Of a DNA stretch of 64,000 nucleotides, positions 25,401 to 35,130 are shown in pieces. Source of the DNA: Chlorops oryzae (taxonomy: Eukaryota > Arthropoda > Insecta > Diptera > Chloropidae). The stretch's first letter is position 1, and every line of letters starts with the position of its first letter. Below the pieces are notes generated by a model, which worked only from the letters and a program-made list of their open reading frames with translations, was not told the origin of the DNA and did not search any database. Position numbers and translations under genes: made by a program. The stretch spans positions 97,386,670 to 97,450,669 of the forward strand of contig CM035806.1 of NCBI GenBank assembly GCA_020466095.1, written 5' to 3'.

Positions 25401-28400
25401 TCGAATTCGAAAAAAAAAAAATAAGGGGACACTCTAATGTTCAATTGATAAGGATATTTCTGAGTATTAAAGTTTTCAGTCCATCCGTAGCTTAAATGTT
25501 CTTCGAATAACTTTGATTACCCAACAGTAACTTACGGTTTTTGGGTATTATTTCCTCTGCATCTGTTGCTGGTGTGAAGATTTTTTGAAGATCAACCTGC
25601 TTTGATACATTGGAAGACTCCTGGTTGGAAAATGAGAGAGAGAAAAGAAATTCATTTGAGATATTGAGTTTTCAATATATTTTACTATACCACAGAATGC
25701 GTATTTTTTTAATCTCAAGCCCTTTAAATTAGTTACATTTCAAGCCCTAATATGACCAGATCAGTAGAAAAATGAAAGAGATTTTCGAACCTTAACAAAT
25801 CTTAATCATTGAATTTTAATATGAAATGTACCCTCAAGGTATGCATGTCAATATTTAAGGCGAAGATTTCCAATTAGTTTCAAGTATTTTCGTGGGAAAT
25901 TTTGTCCGAACTGTGTTGCATGATTAGCATAAATTCACTATATCTTTCTGATATCGTGGTTATGTATAATTTGATATCATGGCATATGATTTTGGAATAT
26001 AATTTTTTTTTTTTGCAATACAATATTTTAAAGAAAACACACGATTTTCATCATCAAACTTTTTCGTTGCATACTTTTAGGGGACTCTATTTGAAGAGAC
26101 TGCATACCAAACTTCGAAGGCAATTCGGCACGGGTTTTCTTAATCCAATCCTATTAATATTTAATATTTAAGCTAACAGAAACATTTAGAAAAAAAAATG
26201 TAGGGCATGCATTTCGATTTTTGAGAGAATAAAATTCTCGCTTATACGAGTATCTTGGCACACCCTAATATCCAATCCATGCCACGAACTTATTTGCATA
26301 TGTTTTAACGTATATGCCACAATGTGCCGATATTGAAAAAGGGTTCTGTCGAAGTGATTAAGTTTTCTGGGGAGGTTTGTTTCGATGTGAAGTTGGCTCC
26401 TCAACAGAACACTGAATTCATAAAATTATGAACCAGAATTTTTCTTATGCTATGCTATGCTTTGCTATGCATTCAGTAACTGAACCCTAAAAGTCAAGAA
26501 TATCCTGTAAAAATCATGTGATCATATTATGGAACCTTATGGGCGTTAATCCAATACTAGAGTTCAAATTTCGTTTTTCTGGCAAAGGCGCTTTGCCCGT
26601 AGGATGATAATTGCGAAAGAAGTTCAATTGAAACCAGTAATGCGATGGGGTAACACAATATCATGGGTTGTACAAGATACATTTGGCGAAGTTCAGCTAT
26701 ATCTTTACTTAGGTTAACAATAGCGTAAAGTTCGCCGCTAATAAGAAATCCCATAGGCAGGGATGGAAATCAATCTTGAAAATTAAAAAAGCACCAAAAC
26801 AATCGTCAACAAAAAGTGATATATGCATTCAAGAATTGTAATTCTGAAATCGCATCGCGCGGCTCGTTTTAAATCTAATATTCGATAATGCAAACTTCTT
26901 TTTAATCTACATACGATTTTTAAGAACTGTACTTCAACAATATATTCAGCTGGCTAGTCTGTTATATACCATTAGAACTTTGAGAACATATGTACTATCG
27001 AAACTATCGATAATATCGATGGTAGCAAGAAACTATCGCTCACTTCGATGGTGCCGACTATCGATAGTTGCGAACTCTAACTGACATATATACTATATAT
27101 GTCATCAGAGCAGGGATGTAAATCTTGAGAATTATCCAAATGTACCTAATTTCACAAAACAAATGTACCTTTTTGGGTATCAATGTGCCTAAATTCATTA
27201 GCCATTAGCCGCTGAGGGAATTTCAGTGTTGTCAATTACATGCCCTAGACTTGAGGCGTATTCGGATAAAGAGATTTAAGTTTGTTTGATTTTTAAAACA
27301 AAAATATGTTTGTGAATTGCATTTTGAGTTTTTAATAATCTATCTTTATATAGTATAAAATCAAAAATTTCTGTTGATAAAATTACCATTTTGCTGCAAA
27401 AGCGACCTAAATGTGAGAATTTACCCTTTTTAACAAAACTTTAATATTTGGCACATTCAACACGTTGGGCACGTGCTATACCAAAATTGTTCTACTTTCA
27501 TTCCTGTCAGAGTAATATATTACCGAAATCTAAATTCTACATTCTAGTAAATACTTTTGACTAAAAGCAATTCCCACATGAGTCAGAAGTTAATGCACAC
27601 AAATTCTTTGTTACATCATTTTCCATGATAAAGAGTTTTGTACTCTGATCACGTCCATCGCAAACAAACCGTATAAACACCATAAAAAACGGAGTAAAGT
27701 GAAATTGATTCCAAAAAAAAGATTCGCAACATTGAGGTCAAAAAAAGTTTGCAACACATATTAATGGTCCTCAGAAGTTCAATTTTAAGAAATCAAAATT
27801 TGATATGCGAATAAACTGTAAAATTTCATGGAATAAATTTTACAAGTGGGAAAAACTTTCCCATGTTTTTTGAAACGCGTTAAGCTAGCTCATATAAGTG
27901 GGGCGGGATTACCGTATTGTTTCAATTAGGACTTAAAAAAATTATTTTAATCCTAATAAACATTAAAGATATAGTAGAGAAAAAATGCTATATTTGAAAA
28001 CAATAAATTTAATTTTTTAAGATCCTCTGAGTGGAAAAGGTTTTCCAATCAGAAAATCAAAATTAAAAAAAATTTAGGGATTTTAAGGTTTGTTGATTTT
28101 GAATATATACTACCTTAACACACTGTAGGAACCGATTTTTTAAGCTTTCTTTGCCCAGTGTCCATGAAATATCCTTATAAACCCCTTTTTGTTAAGCCCT
28201 TTTTCAAAAATTTATATCTCAAAAACGAATTAAGATAAAAAGATGAATATTCACAATATTCACGAAGGCTATTTGCGAACCTGCATGAGGACCACTATTG
28301 ATTCCAGTCTCTTTATTTAAACATAAACTCGTTTGAAAAAACTGTCAAATGTTATCTTTTCATATCAACAGAAATTTCAAACAGATTTAATGCCTTGCCT

Positions 28401-29292
28401 TGCCACATTCTTACATTTTGCGAACTTCAGTTGAGAAATTAGGAAATTTATAAGCGCAGTAGATTCGGATAAAAAAGTAGTGACGGAGTAGATTTAAAAT
28501 TTTTTCAAAAAAACGGAGTAAATCTACTCCGATCGGAGCAGCGTGGGAACGCTGCTCTGTATACCCTATTCTCTACGCCTTACAATGCAAAAATGGTTCG
28601 TTTTGGTGCTTGCAAAAATGGGTTCGAATCTGGGGCAAAAAACGGGTTTGAAACGTCACTAAAGTAAATTTCAATGTATGACGGGTATTTTTAATTTCTT
28701 TTAATCACATTTCTTCTATTCGAGCAAAAGTTTTGAAAGAAAAAGAAAATCAAATCAAATAAAATGGAGAAAGACGATGTGCCAAGCCTATCAAGGGGTG
28801 TATATAAATAAACAAGAGCACACAAATGTGGGTCGACAACAAATATAACACGACAAGCAACAACAACATATGTATTCAGCGAATGCTGGGCTTTTGGCCG
28901 AAAATTTGTTTTATTATGGGGATGTCTTTGTTGATGAGATGCTGCTGACATACGGCCATATTCAGTCTTAACATATGTACGTTGTGGGATATTCCTATGC
29001 ATTTTCTCATTCAATTGATATCTTTTGCGCGAAGCACTGCTTTACAAATCTCATAGAGAATTTTTTTCAAAATTCTCTGATTTGGTGAACTTACGTCTTT
29101 TTTTTGCCAAAATTTCTGACTCAATTTAAGTAGAAATTCCTTTTTCTGTGGATCATATCGATCGCTCGGCTTAAAACCACGTTTCTTCTCTATCACACAG
29201 TTCCCTACAGTGTACGACTTTCTCAGTCCCAAATCTCCTTGCTGCTGATCGCCGGTTCTCAAAACTTCCAGAGTACTCTTGCTTTTTAGCAT
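15702..29292 (-). CDS. Synaptopodin-2/CG1674-like gene, short form from internal first exon
   Basis: The first coding exon 29292-29095 (66 codons, phase 0) splices to the 85-nt exon and then to the common 3' exons. The summed length with the 16435-15702 terminal exon is exactly 1,974 nt (657 residues plus stop), and with the 17618-16744 terminal exon 2,115 nt (704 residues plus stop). This exact frame closure supports the model. The short form lacks the acidic and Gln-rich N-terminal regions but keeps both KG..KR motifs, so it presumably shares the actin/Z-disc role. It implies a separate promoter upstream of 29292. Confidence 0.6.
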
Positions 29293-32200
29293 TTTCTTCC
29301 TTTACTATTTTGCTTTCGTTTTCTTCTTTGTGTAATATTTGAACGATTTTCGCAGTCGCGAAACCTTACATTGTCGTTGTATAAGAATTGAAAATATTCT
29401 TCAAGAGTAGGCTATTAACTGATGAGCACCGCGCTGCGAGATCTGCGATTTCTGCGATTTCTTTAATTTAAACACATTACATACAGCTTTCTTCTCGGAC
29501 TGCATATCATTGTTATTCTGTGAAATCATTTTTTCAGATATAAAAATAACCTCGAGAAAATTCTATACTCTTGGTCTTTGTCATATATATCCGAATATAC
29601 ATACGCATGCGTTTGATTGTGTGCCCCTAAATCGAACGTGTATACATACATATGCTTGGCACTGTTTTTCAAATGTTGTTCAAGTAAACACAACCAGCAC
29701 AAGATCAAACTAGCCGCCATTGGTGTATTTACTTTTCGTTTTGCAAGGGGGGAGAACATTTTAACTATTTTAAAAACATTCTATATAATTTTTTAGTTTT
29801 GTTTGCTGAGCATTTTTCACTATACTCAACAACATATTTCTCAACTTTTTTTTTGGCCATAAATTTAATAAATGTAAAATCATGAGATGCATTCATAAAT
29901 ATTCTTACTGTTAGAGTTAGATTCTTATTGTGGGCTTGCTTTTGCAACTGATCGGTCAACGAGGTCAGCCTTTCGTAAATACGGGTCAATGAAGTCCGGC
30001 ATTATAACATTTTCGTTTTAAACCATATATTACTATATATGTCACTCAGGAGCCGTTTCTATTTTGGCTCTTTTCAACACTTTGGTATCCACCACGGTCT
30101 TGGGTACCCACCAAAATGAGCATTTTTCACTTAGGTACTCACCAAAAATATTTCTCTCTCGCTCTTTTTTTGCCTGCCGAGTAACATCCCTTTCTTACTG
30201 GCGCGAAATGTCCCGCCCAAAATCTATGAGAGTGACATATATAGTAATATATGTTTTAACGAACCAATTTAAGGGATCCAAGGGACAAAACCTTTCGGCA
30301 GATACAATTTATACAGGTTCGAGCAAATACGCGGCACCCATTGAAGGTTCTAAGGCTCAAATCGACATTAAATTCTTTAGAATAATAAAAAAATCTAATA
30401 CTTTACACAGCCCGATTCTGAATATTCCCGGGAACGAATGCCCGGGGAATTTTCTTTTCTCAAGAGTAAACTTCTTTTTCAAATATATATATATAAATAT
30501 TTTTAAATAATTTATATTTTTTTTTTTTTGGTAGTAGAAATTTGATGGGGAATGCGTATTTGACCCATACCCATAATTTTCCTTTCCCTATCTATTTAAA
30601 AAAGGAGAATTTTAGTCTCACGAAAAGTAAATTCCCCGGGAATTCGTTCCCCGGGAATATTCAGAATCCGGTTGATAGTGTCGCTAAACGTATACAGACC
30701 CATTCTAAATGAATATTCCCCAGAAATTTTTTCCCTAGAAAACTTTCGCTGCAGAAAATGGTTTTATTTTTAGCGCCAATAAAAGTTGTCAGAATTCTTC
30801 TTCCTATATACGAAGTTTATTTCCTTCCCAATGTGCTTTCAATGAGAACTTTTTTCCAAATCCGCGGAGAAAAATTCCCTGGGGATCGGGCTAATAATGA
30901 CCAAAATCAAAGTAAATTTTTTTTCGAAAGTCGCCTTGCTTTTACCATCGATGAGATTCCTTGTATGCTGGTCTAATTTAGACCCTGTGATGTAATGGTG
31001 AAATTTAATAGAAGAGGTCAAAGTAATGGGGAATGTGGGAACGATCATTTAATGCCACCTTTTCAAGACGACTATGCCTCTTTCTTTTTATACAAATACA
31101 TATGCACAACGATATAGAATTGCAATATAAAAATAAAATAAAATTTTCAGAGCTATGAGAAAATTTCGTTGAATTTTATAGAAAATTTTCTCATCTGCTC
31201 TCATATTCATATATGTAACTTTAATCAAGGACAAATTTTGTTATGGTGTTCTCTTCGCTGAACGATAAACAAAAAATAAAAACATTTTATGCGTATTTCG
31301 GTCTGAAAATCCGTCCAAATTGTATTGAGGATGGCAAAAAGTCTCGCGAATCTCTTCATATTTATTACCCGACAAGCGATTAATGATAAACTACCCATGA
31401 TGTGATGCAAAGAAACCCAATTTTTTTTTCAAACAACATACCTTAGCCTCGTAGCTAGTGGTAGTTCTGGTAAGAGTGTTGCCATCCCTGCTCTCTTCAT
31501 GTGTCGTGTATTTTTCGACTGTGGCCAGAGGTGTTTGAAACTGTTGTACATCTTGACGCTGAAGTGGATTTTGGTGATGGTGGTACTGCTGCTGCTGCTG
31601 CTCGCGCAATTGTTGCAGAGAAAATAGTGGCGGCTGGCGCGGAGTCTGTTGAGGCTGTAGCATCTGTCTTGGTGGTGGTAATTGTTGTTGTTGTTGTTCT
31701 TGTTGTTTTTGTTGCATGAAATCGGTTTGAGTTGCCAGCTTTTGCACCAACTGCTGCTGTTCTTCTATCTGATGCGACAGCTCGTGCTGCTTTTGTAATA
31801 GCTTTTGCTCTTCTTGTTTCAATAGCGAAACTCTTTCCTGTTCCCTTATGTTGCAGTCGATATCGGAGATAATTTCCTTAATGGTATTGCTAACAGTTGT
31901 CTGTGAAGGAAATCCAGAGCATAAAAAAAAAATTCATGAATATAGCCATTAACTCAGACCTGAGAATTGACTAGTCAAACCTAAGAACCCCGGAACTTCG
32001 AGATTTGAATATAAAATGGATAAAGAACAAGTTTTGATCGACATGGTTTGGATCTAATTCTAAATTGATCGTATCGTTTCAGGTATCAAATTCGACTTTT
32101 ATTGTTAGTTTAAATGAAAACAAAATGTAATTTTTTCTAAAAATATCCACCGAGAAAATGTAGGTATAAATTTGGGTTCAACTCACTCCAGAATGCTATT

Positions 32201-33900
32201 TTAATTCTAGGTTAGTTAAGGATGGCTGCCCCCTTAAGAGGGACACACTTATTTGCCTGTTGTCCACCGCTTATTTGCCTGTTGTGATACCACTACGAGG
32301 GAAGGATGTCCATTTAATGGAGCCAATTACACTCCTTCCTGAACCCTGCCATGTCTCCTATGCTAAAAAAAAGGACAGGTCGGTGAAAGAAGTGAGGAAT
32401 AAGGAGCCCAATAGCCTGAACCCATGGAACACAATTCTAAAAAAAGCGAAAAAATTTTACATTTTTGGCCTGGGATCATCGGTTTTTCTCTTCCTCTATC
32501 TTAAATCTAGAATGGATGCATTAATTTGCTAAACCGAAAATCAAAATCAGTCTCCCTGAAAAGTACCTACATACATTTTTAAACTTGGAAATGGTTTGAT
32601 TAACTTAGCACGTTAGAATTTGTACTTACTTGTTTCATTCCTAGTGGAGACAAGAACTCAGATGTGGTTTCGGGTGGCCTTTGTATTCCATCTAAATAAC
32701 TGACTGCCTAATCAAAAAAAATAAAAAGTTAAAATAAAAATATATTCATTTTTTATATATTCATTATGGGGGCGAACTCATTGGATAATGGTTAATTAAA
32801 GGTGTCTGTACTTGTTTGTATTCGTGAGCGCTATTATCTGTTGTTGTTTTGCTTGTTTCAGGCTCCTGTCCAGTTTCGGAACTTTCAGCTGCCTTTTCGT
32901 TTTGTATGCCTTCCTCTTGTTCGTTTCTCGTTTCCTTTGCAGGCTCTTCTTCTATCTTTATTTCCACTTTTGTCTCATCTTCTTCTATTTGCTTGTTGGC
33001 TTCATTGGGAGTAGGAGGGGGCTCTGATGATGTTGTTTCTTCTTTGATAACAGTTTTCTCTTTGACAACAGTTTCCTCTTTCACAACAGTTTCCTCTTTG
33101 ACAACAGTGTCCTCTTCCTCTTCTTCTTCTTCTTCTTCTTCTTCTTCTCTTCCTCTTCTTCTTCTTGTAATCTCCATTTGTCCCTACGGATGCATTGGTC
33201 TCCGTAAGTGTTTTCAGCTCATCAGATTCAACCGGCTCAGCTTGAATTGCATTATTTTCTTGCGCCACCGCCTTTTTCCCACTGTCAACATCATCTAGAC
33301 TATTTTGGTTCAATTGGGCTTCTTCTTGCTCATTGGGCTCGCTCGACTCTTCGGCCTGTATTGATGGGCTTGATATTTCTTCGGATTGAGCATTCATATT
33401 GCTTTTTTCTTCGTCTTCATTACTTAAGGCTACTGGAACTTCTTCGACGGATATTTCCTTCGTCACCACAATTTTGATTTCCGGCTCTGATCCATTAGTT
33501 TGAGAAGTCTAAGTTTTGGAAAGTGTCCACATGATAAAGGTCATTTAAAAACCATGAATGATAATAAAAAGTTTTTTTTTTTGGTTTTGCTCTGTAAAGG
33601 CATTTGCTTTTTGTTTTAAATCAAAATAGAGCGTCGTAGCAATTAGAGATTGGCAGGCATAGGCATAGGTTGCTGATTATATAGTATCTTCCACTGTACC
33701 TCACAAGCTTTCTAAGATTTTAGTGGCACTGCAGCTTACAATTATATTTTTAGTCAAGAAGCCCGATGGTTATTAAAATATTTTATATTTTTCGCCCGAT
33801 TTTTTTGTTAGTCGTTAGAAATTCGATCCCCGCAGTAGACGCAGACGCTGCAAAAATGACATTTGCTACAACTCACCTCATTTTTTGCATCTTGCTCCAT
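15702..33900 (-). CDS. Synaptopodin-2/CG1674-like muscle Z-disc protein, long form
   Basis: I assembled this gene from splice signals and phases: 33900-33877, 33508-32812, 32707-32630, 31900-31442, one of 25620-25536 or 23055-22971, 21352-21170, 20887-20636, 18845-18427, 17839-17737 and last exon 16435-15702, for about 1,010 residues. Order of regions: short MEQDAKNE start, acidic Glu-rich region, Gln-rich coiled-coil-like region, two copies of a basic motif (SKGQSMYSNRKKRSVKWV and KGRGAELFAKRRKKSENWVV), KSPWEAALECG, and a Pro/Tyr/Gln-rich tail. The KGxxLFxKRxxxxxxWVV motif and the PWEAA motif recall synaptopodin-2 and Drosophila CG1674, actin- and alpha-actinin-linked Z-disc proteins. The family call is from memory; the exon chain is well supported because every junction keeps frame except the GAA repeat in exon 2. 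Confidence 0.65.
16744..17618 (-). CDS. Z-disc-like gene, alternative last exon A
   Basis: Acceptor cactacttaaaag (AG 17620-17619), phase 1, reading G-LEDINYEVASNKNFHPDEF and ending at TGA 16746-16744. It encodes about 290 residues: a Glu/Thr-rich region, a probable coiled coil (VRKQLEELERLQQELAVMKV) and an acidic terminus (DFDTDDDDEKYSDKSEKGK). No donor in the correct phase for the 16435 exon was found before the stop, so it is read as a terminal exon. Confidence 0.65.
17737..17839 (-). CDS. Z-disc-like gene, 103-nt exon before the alternative ends
   Basis: Acceptor ggttatttttcag, donor CCCAAAG|GTATGT at 17736; phase 0 in, phase 1 out. It encodes HPTQKASSYNPQRDLAYKPS and LPQGWKGPAVSLPK. Both downstream terminal exons accept phase 1. 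Confidence 0.75.
17905..18383. mobile_element. Foldback MITE in intron
   Basis: Ends TACATTAGGGTGGCC and GGCCACATTAATGTA are inverted. Inside, about 17955-18025 and 18262-18330 are also inverted copies (for example 'tgggtctaaaa.tgatatat.cgaagttttatcggga'), so the whole element can fold. It is non-coding and lies between exons 17839 and 18427 of the Z-disc-like gene. Confidence 0.65.
18427..18845 (-). CDS. Z-disc-like gene, exon with GAELFAKRRKKSENWVVD motif
   Basis: Acceptor aatctcataatgtag, donor CAACAG|GTAAGA at 18426; 419 nt, phase 1 in and 0 out. It opens G-AELFAKRRKKSENWVVDAT, the clearest family motif, followed by a proline-rich stretch (TPPPKPPTSPN), LEKYAKPGLRVIKSPWEAAL and a Tyr/Ser-rich tail. 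Confidence 0.8.
18991..19023. repeat. GT/TG microsatellite
   Basis: A (TG)n run broken once, in the intron upstream of exon 18845. Confidence 0.9.
19155..19337. mobile_element. pogo/Tigger-like MITE (183 bp)
   Basis: CAGTAAAAATCGGATATAACGA at the left and its inverse TCGTTATAACAGATTTTTACTG at the right, flanked by TA on both sides (19153-19154, 19338-19339). The CAGT...TATAACGA terminus is characteristic of the pogo/Tigger group. It carries further TTATAACGATTATCGG repeats inside. Confidence 0.75.
19425..20305 (+). mobile_element. 5'-truncated I-clade-like LINE (RNase H end), perfect 11-bp TSD
   Basis: The open frame 19420-20238 covers RNase H and a downstream CCHC-like segment (CRLCGAEQETAEHVLCICP). 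The RNase H acidic residues are visible in NTDGSK, FQAEVHAL, FSDSQAAL and GNERADCLAK. The 3' end has a (TAA)n tail. Both sides carry the same 11 bases ATATAGTTGAA (19414-19424 and 20306-20316), a perfect target-site duplication. I, R1 and LOA clades carry RNase H; the TAA tail favours an I-like element. Reverse transcriptase and endonuclease are absent (5' truncation). Antisense to the host gene, in an intron. Confidence 0.85.
20636..20887 (-). CDS. Z-disc-like gene, 252-nt exon
   Basis: Acceptor ccaaatgccaaag (AG 20889-20888), donor GTAGAG|GTATGA at 20635; phase 1 both sides. It encodes an acidic start (EEYVEEQHKEN), then PLRLLMNPRGQVRDYNSQRD and a C-terminal LSPEKCAELVTALQTQKGR helix-like stretch. 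Confidence 0.75.
21170..21352 (-). CDS. Z-disc-like gene, exon with first KG..KR motif
   Basis: Acceptor atattccatag, donor GGGCCAG|GTAATT at 21169; 183 nt, phase 1 in and out. It encodes KLYASSAFYSPNLHPTVEDQ, VALARRISHSLSD and SKGQSMYSNRKKRSVKWVHE, the first of two basic SKG...RKKR...W motifs. Confidence 0.75.
21765..22217 (+). mobile_element. MITE H, copy 1
   Basis: Ends 'ggccgtttacatatggcgttttattcgcg' and '...cgctaaaacgtatatgttagtgccc' are imperfect inverted repeats, with TA at both junctions. An inverted relative lies at 53174-53612, and the right part recurs at 24616-24781 through the segmental duplication. The class is uncertain (Tc1/mariner- or Harbinger-like). Confidence 0.6.
22055..23805 (+). 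repeat. Segmental duplication, left copy (1.75 kb, contains a coding exon)
   Basis: Nearly identical to 24616-26411, in the same orientation. It starts in the middle of MITE H and ends at 'ttggctcctcaacagaaca'. It contains three tandem GGGGGTAGG-type units (~22330-22700) and the 85-nt exon. Differences from the right copy are scattered substitutions plus a ~40-bp extra segment in the right copy near 25815-25855. Confidence 0.9.
22971..23055 (-). CDS. Z-disc-like gene, 85-nt exon, proximal duplicate copy
   Basis: Exact copy of the exon at 25620-25536, with the same acceptor and donor (GTAAGT at 22970). It lies in the left copy of a ~1.75 kb segmental duplication whose non-coding parts have drifted slightly. 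It is nearer the next exon (21352) and could be used alternatively. Confidence 0.7.
23806..24615. other. Spacer between the duplicated segments
   Basis: 810 bp of intronic sequence with no recognised gene; contains an A-run near 24102 and AT-rich text. Short open frames here (24554-24309, 24645-24415) show no motif. Confidence 0.5.
24616..26411 (+). repeat. Segmental duplication, right copy (1.80 kb, contains a coding exon)
   Basis: Direct repeat of 22055-23805. It begins inside the MITE H sequence with no left half of H, so the breakpoint lies within that element and this copy appears to be the derived one. It carries the identical 85-nt exon at 25620-25536. Confidence 0.9.
25536..25620 (-). 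CDS. Z-disc-like gene, 85-nt exon, distal copy
   Basis: Acceptor cattttccaaccag, donor AAAAACC|GTAAGT at 25535. It encodes ESSNVSKQVDLQKIFTPATD + AEEIIPKN, phase 0 in and phase 1 out, joining the next exon as PKN-RKLYASSAFYSP. It is identical in sequence to 23055-22971. Including both copies would add 170 nt and break the frame, so only one can be used per transcript. Confidence 0.7.
26412..28690. other. Large intron segment, degenerate repeats
   Basis: No coding exon seen. Contains a short TATGC-type repeat (26445-26470), two TATCGATA palindromes (27005-27012, 27059-27066), a solo end-to-end relic of the ACATATATACTATATATGT MITE (27083-27102), and a hairpin GAGCAGCGTGGGAACGCTGCTC at 28536-28557. 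Confidence 0.45.
27005..27066. promoter_or_regulatory. Pair of DRE-like TATCGATA palindromes
   Basis: Two perfect TATCGATA octamers 54 bp apart inside a larger inverted arrangement (AACTATCGAT...ATCGATAGTT). TATCGATA is the DREF/BEAF binding motif in Drosophila, but the palindromic setting is equally compatible with a small foldback element. Function not shown. Confidence 0.3.
29095..29292 (-). CDS. Z-disc-like gene, alternative first coding exon (short form)
   Basis: ATG at 29292-29290, donor AAAGAC|GTAAGT at 29094; 66 codons beginning MLKSKSTLEVLRTGDQQQGD and ending KLSQKFWQKKD, basic and Ser/Lys-rich. Phase 0 matches the acceptor of the 85-nt exon. No known domain recognised. No acceptor is needed upstream of the ATG, consistent with an internal promoter. 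Confidence 0.6.
30024..30253 (+). mobile_element. MITE M, copy 1 (230 bp)
   Basis: Long terminal inverted repeats catatattactatatatgtcactc / gagtgacatatatagtaatatatg. The same element, in the opposite orientation, lies at 48813-49057. The interior includes 'cttgggtacccaccaaaatgag'. A near-match 7-bp flanking duplication (TTTAAAC/TTTTAAC) is seen. Confidence 0.7.
30411..30671. mobile_element. Foldback MITE with ~40-bp GC-containing TIRs
   Basis: CCCGATTCTGAATATTCCCG... at 30411 and its inverse ...CGGGAATATTCAGAATCCGG ending 30671. The arms each include a double CCCGGG-type palindrome. A related, more degenerate pair is at about 30705-30890. Confidence 0.65.
31442..31900 (-). CDS. Z-disc-like gene, Gln-rich exon
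   Basis: Acceptor ttccttcacag (AG 31902-31901), donor GCTAAG|GTATGT at 31441; 459 nt, phase 0 both sides. It encodes TTVSNTIKEIISDIDCNIRE, then a heptad-like EEQKLLQKQHELSHQIEEQQ run and long Gln/Pro tracts. A coiled coil is likely over the first ~60 residues. Confidence 0.7.
32630..32707 (-). CDS. Z-disc-like gene, 78-nt exon
   Basis: Acceptor ttttttgattag, donor AAACAA|GTAAGT at 32629. The 26 codons AVSYLDGIQRPPETTSEF... are phase 0 on both sides. Confidence 0.65.
32812..33508 (-). CDS. Z-disc-like gene, acidic Glu-rich exon (frame break in GAA repeat)
   Basis: Acceptor aaaacttag at 33509; donor ACAAACAA|GTACAG at 32811 (weak). The upstream half reads TSQTNGSEPEIKIVVTKE... in one frame and the downstream half EEEDTVVKEETVVKEE...AHEYKQ in the next. 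The switch falls inside a (GAA)n run (about 33112-33165). The exon length of 697 nt is one more than a multiple of three, so a one-base indel in the microsatellite explains both facts. The two halves have matching acidic composition. Confidence 0.55.
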
Positions 33901-33940
33901 TTTGACAAGATCAGGAAGCCTGTCGTTCAATTATCAAGTA
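33877..33940 (-). CDS. Z-disc-like gene, exon with long-form start codon
   Basis: Acceptor ttatcttgctctag (AG 33942-33941); ATG 33900-33898 encoding MEQDAKNE; donor AATGAG|GTGAGT at 33876. In-frame stops precede the ATG. It ends in phase 0, matching the next exon. Confidence 0.6.
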
Positions 33941-34902
33941 CTAGAGCAAGATAATAAAACAAAACAAAAAGGCGTTAGAATTAGTTTTTATCGCTTCAAT
34001 AGACTTCTTCTTTGAAGAAATATATATAAAATATATAGTTCACTTGTTCTACACATTCTCTACTCTTTCGGGGTTTCAACCCTATGTATCTTCGTATATA
34101 ATAACCTTATCTTGAACTTTTTCCCGTACCTATGTCAACATGAAAACGCTCAAGAACTTATTGAAAGCTATAAAAGAGATCGTTCTCATTTATAATAAGA
34201 ATTATACGACACAAGCGATCAAAAGTCAACAGATTTTGAGCGGCAGTATTTTATCTATATTATATTTTCGCCATTTATGCATAAATTTTGAAACCAAATA
34301 TCTCATTTTATTGGTTAAAAAACTTTCTGGCGATCACTTTTTTTAGATTCCGATGAAAGGAAAACTTTAAAACAAACGTTTTTTCAAGCTTAAGTTCAAG
34401 TCACCTTAGGTTAGGTTAGGTTGTAGGGGCCGCCCACCAGGAAGGTGGCGCACTTAGACCAAGGAAGGTCCATTGTGTTTCCCACGGATTCAGGACACCT
34501 ATTTGATAAACCATTTTGTTCGCTCAATAAAGCTTGCTATCCTCACAGGGTTAAGTTCCCCGAGTTCCGATAGGGAGTGAAAGAAGTAATATCCCAAGGT
34601 TTTAAATCTCAGTTTAGCACCTTAGTAGATTGTCACTTCGACTGGACCACTTGAATGGTTACTATGTTGGGGCAGTTGAAATGTCAAACTAATATTACAG
34701 CCAACTTCTATGCGAACGTCAACAGTGGGATCATATAGTAGTAGGGCCTACTTCAATTCAATACACACGTTTTTTGCCAAGTGTCATCTATAGAACTATA
34801 TGGTTAGATATTAAGTTTCCAGCTGAGCACACGTGTTTTTGTTTACGAACGAACGCTTAAAAAAAAGAAGTGAAAAAAATTTGCGTTTTATAACCTTATG
34901 CA

Positions 34903-35130
34903 TACGGTGACCATAAATTGAAATTGAAATAACAGAACAAAAATTGTTTTTTTTAGTCTTCTTTTCTTTTATCTTTTACGAGGTTGTCACAGAACGGACC
35001 CTTCGATCGGTCCAAGGATAATGACGATCGAATTTGGACATTTTCGCTATTTTGCACTAAAAACAAATTCGCAGAACAAGCGCCTAAAAACAGAACACCT
35101 CTGCTAAAAACAGATATGATGGTCACCGTA
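34903..35130. mobile_element. 228-bp MITE with perfect 8-bp TSD
   Basis: TACGGTGACCATA at the left and the inverse ATGGTCACCGTA at the right, bounded by the identical octamer CTTATGCA at 34895-34902 and 35131-35138. An 8-bp duplication fits hAT, P or Merlin-type transposition. It is non-coding and lies in the 5'-UTR intron of the long form. Confidence 0.75.

Noticed and set aside
22971..25620. Inclusion of both 85-nt exon copies in one mRNA
   Set aside because: 170 nt is not a multiple of three and the phases (0 in, 1 out) do not chain, so the frame would be lost.
27112..28560. A single large hAT element from 'cagggatg' at 27112 to the hairpin at 28557
   Set aside because: The two ends are not inverted copies and no 8-bp duplication matches.
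32260..32532. 90-codon plus-strand open frame
   Set aside because: Lies in an intron of the minus-strand gene, with no recognised motif or promoter; treated as chance.
32849..33298. Serine-rich plus-strand open frame opposite the acidic exon
   Set aside because: It is the antisense shadow of the GAA/Glu-rich coding sequence.
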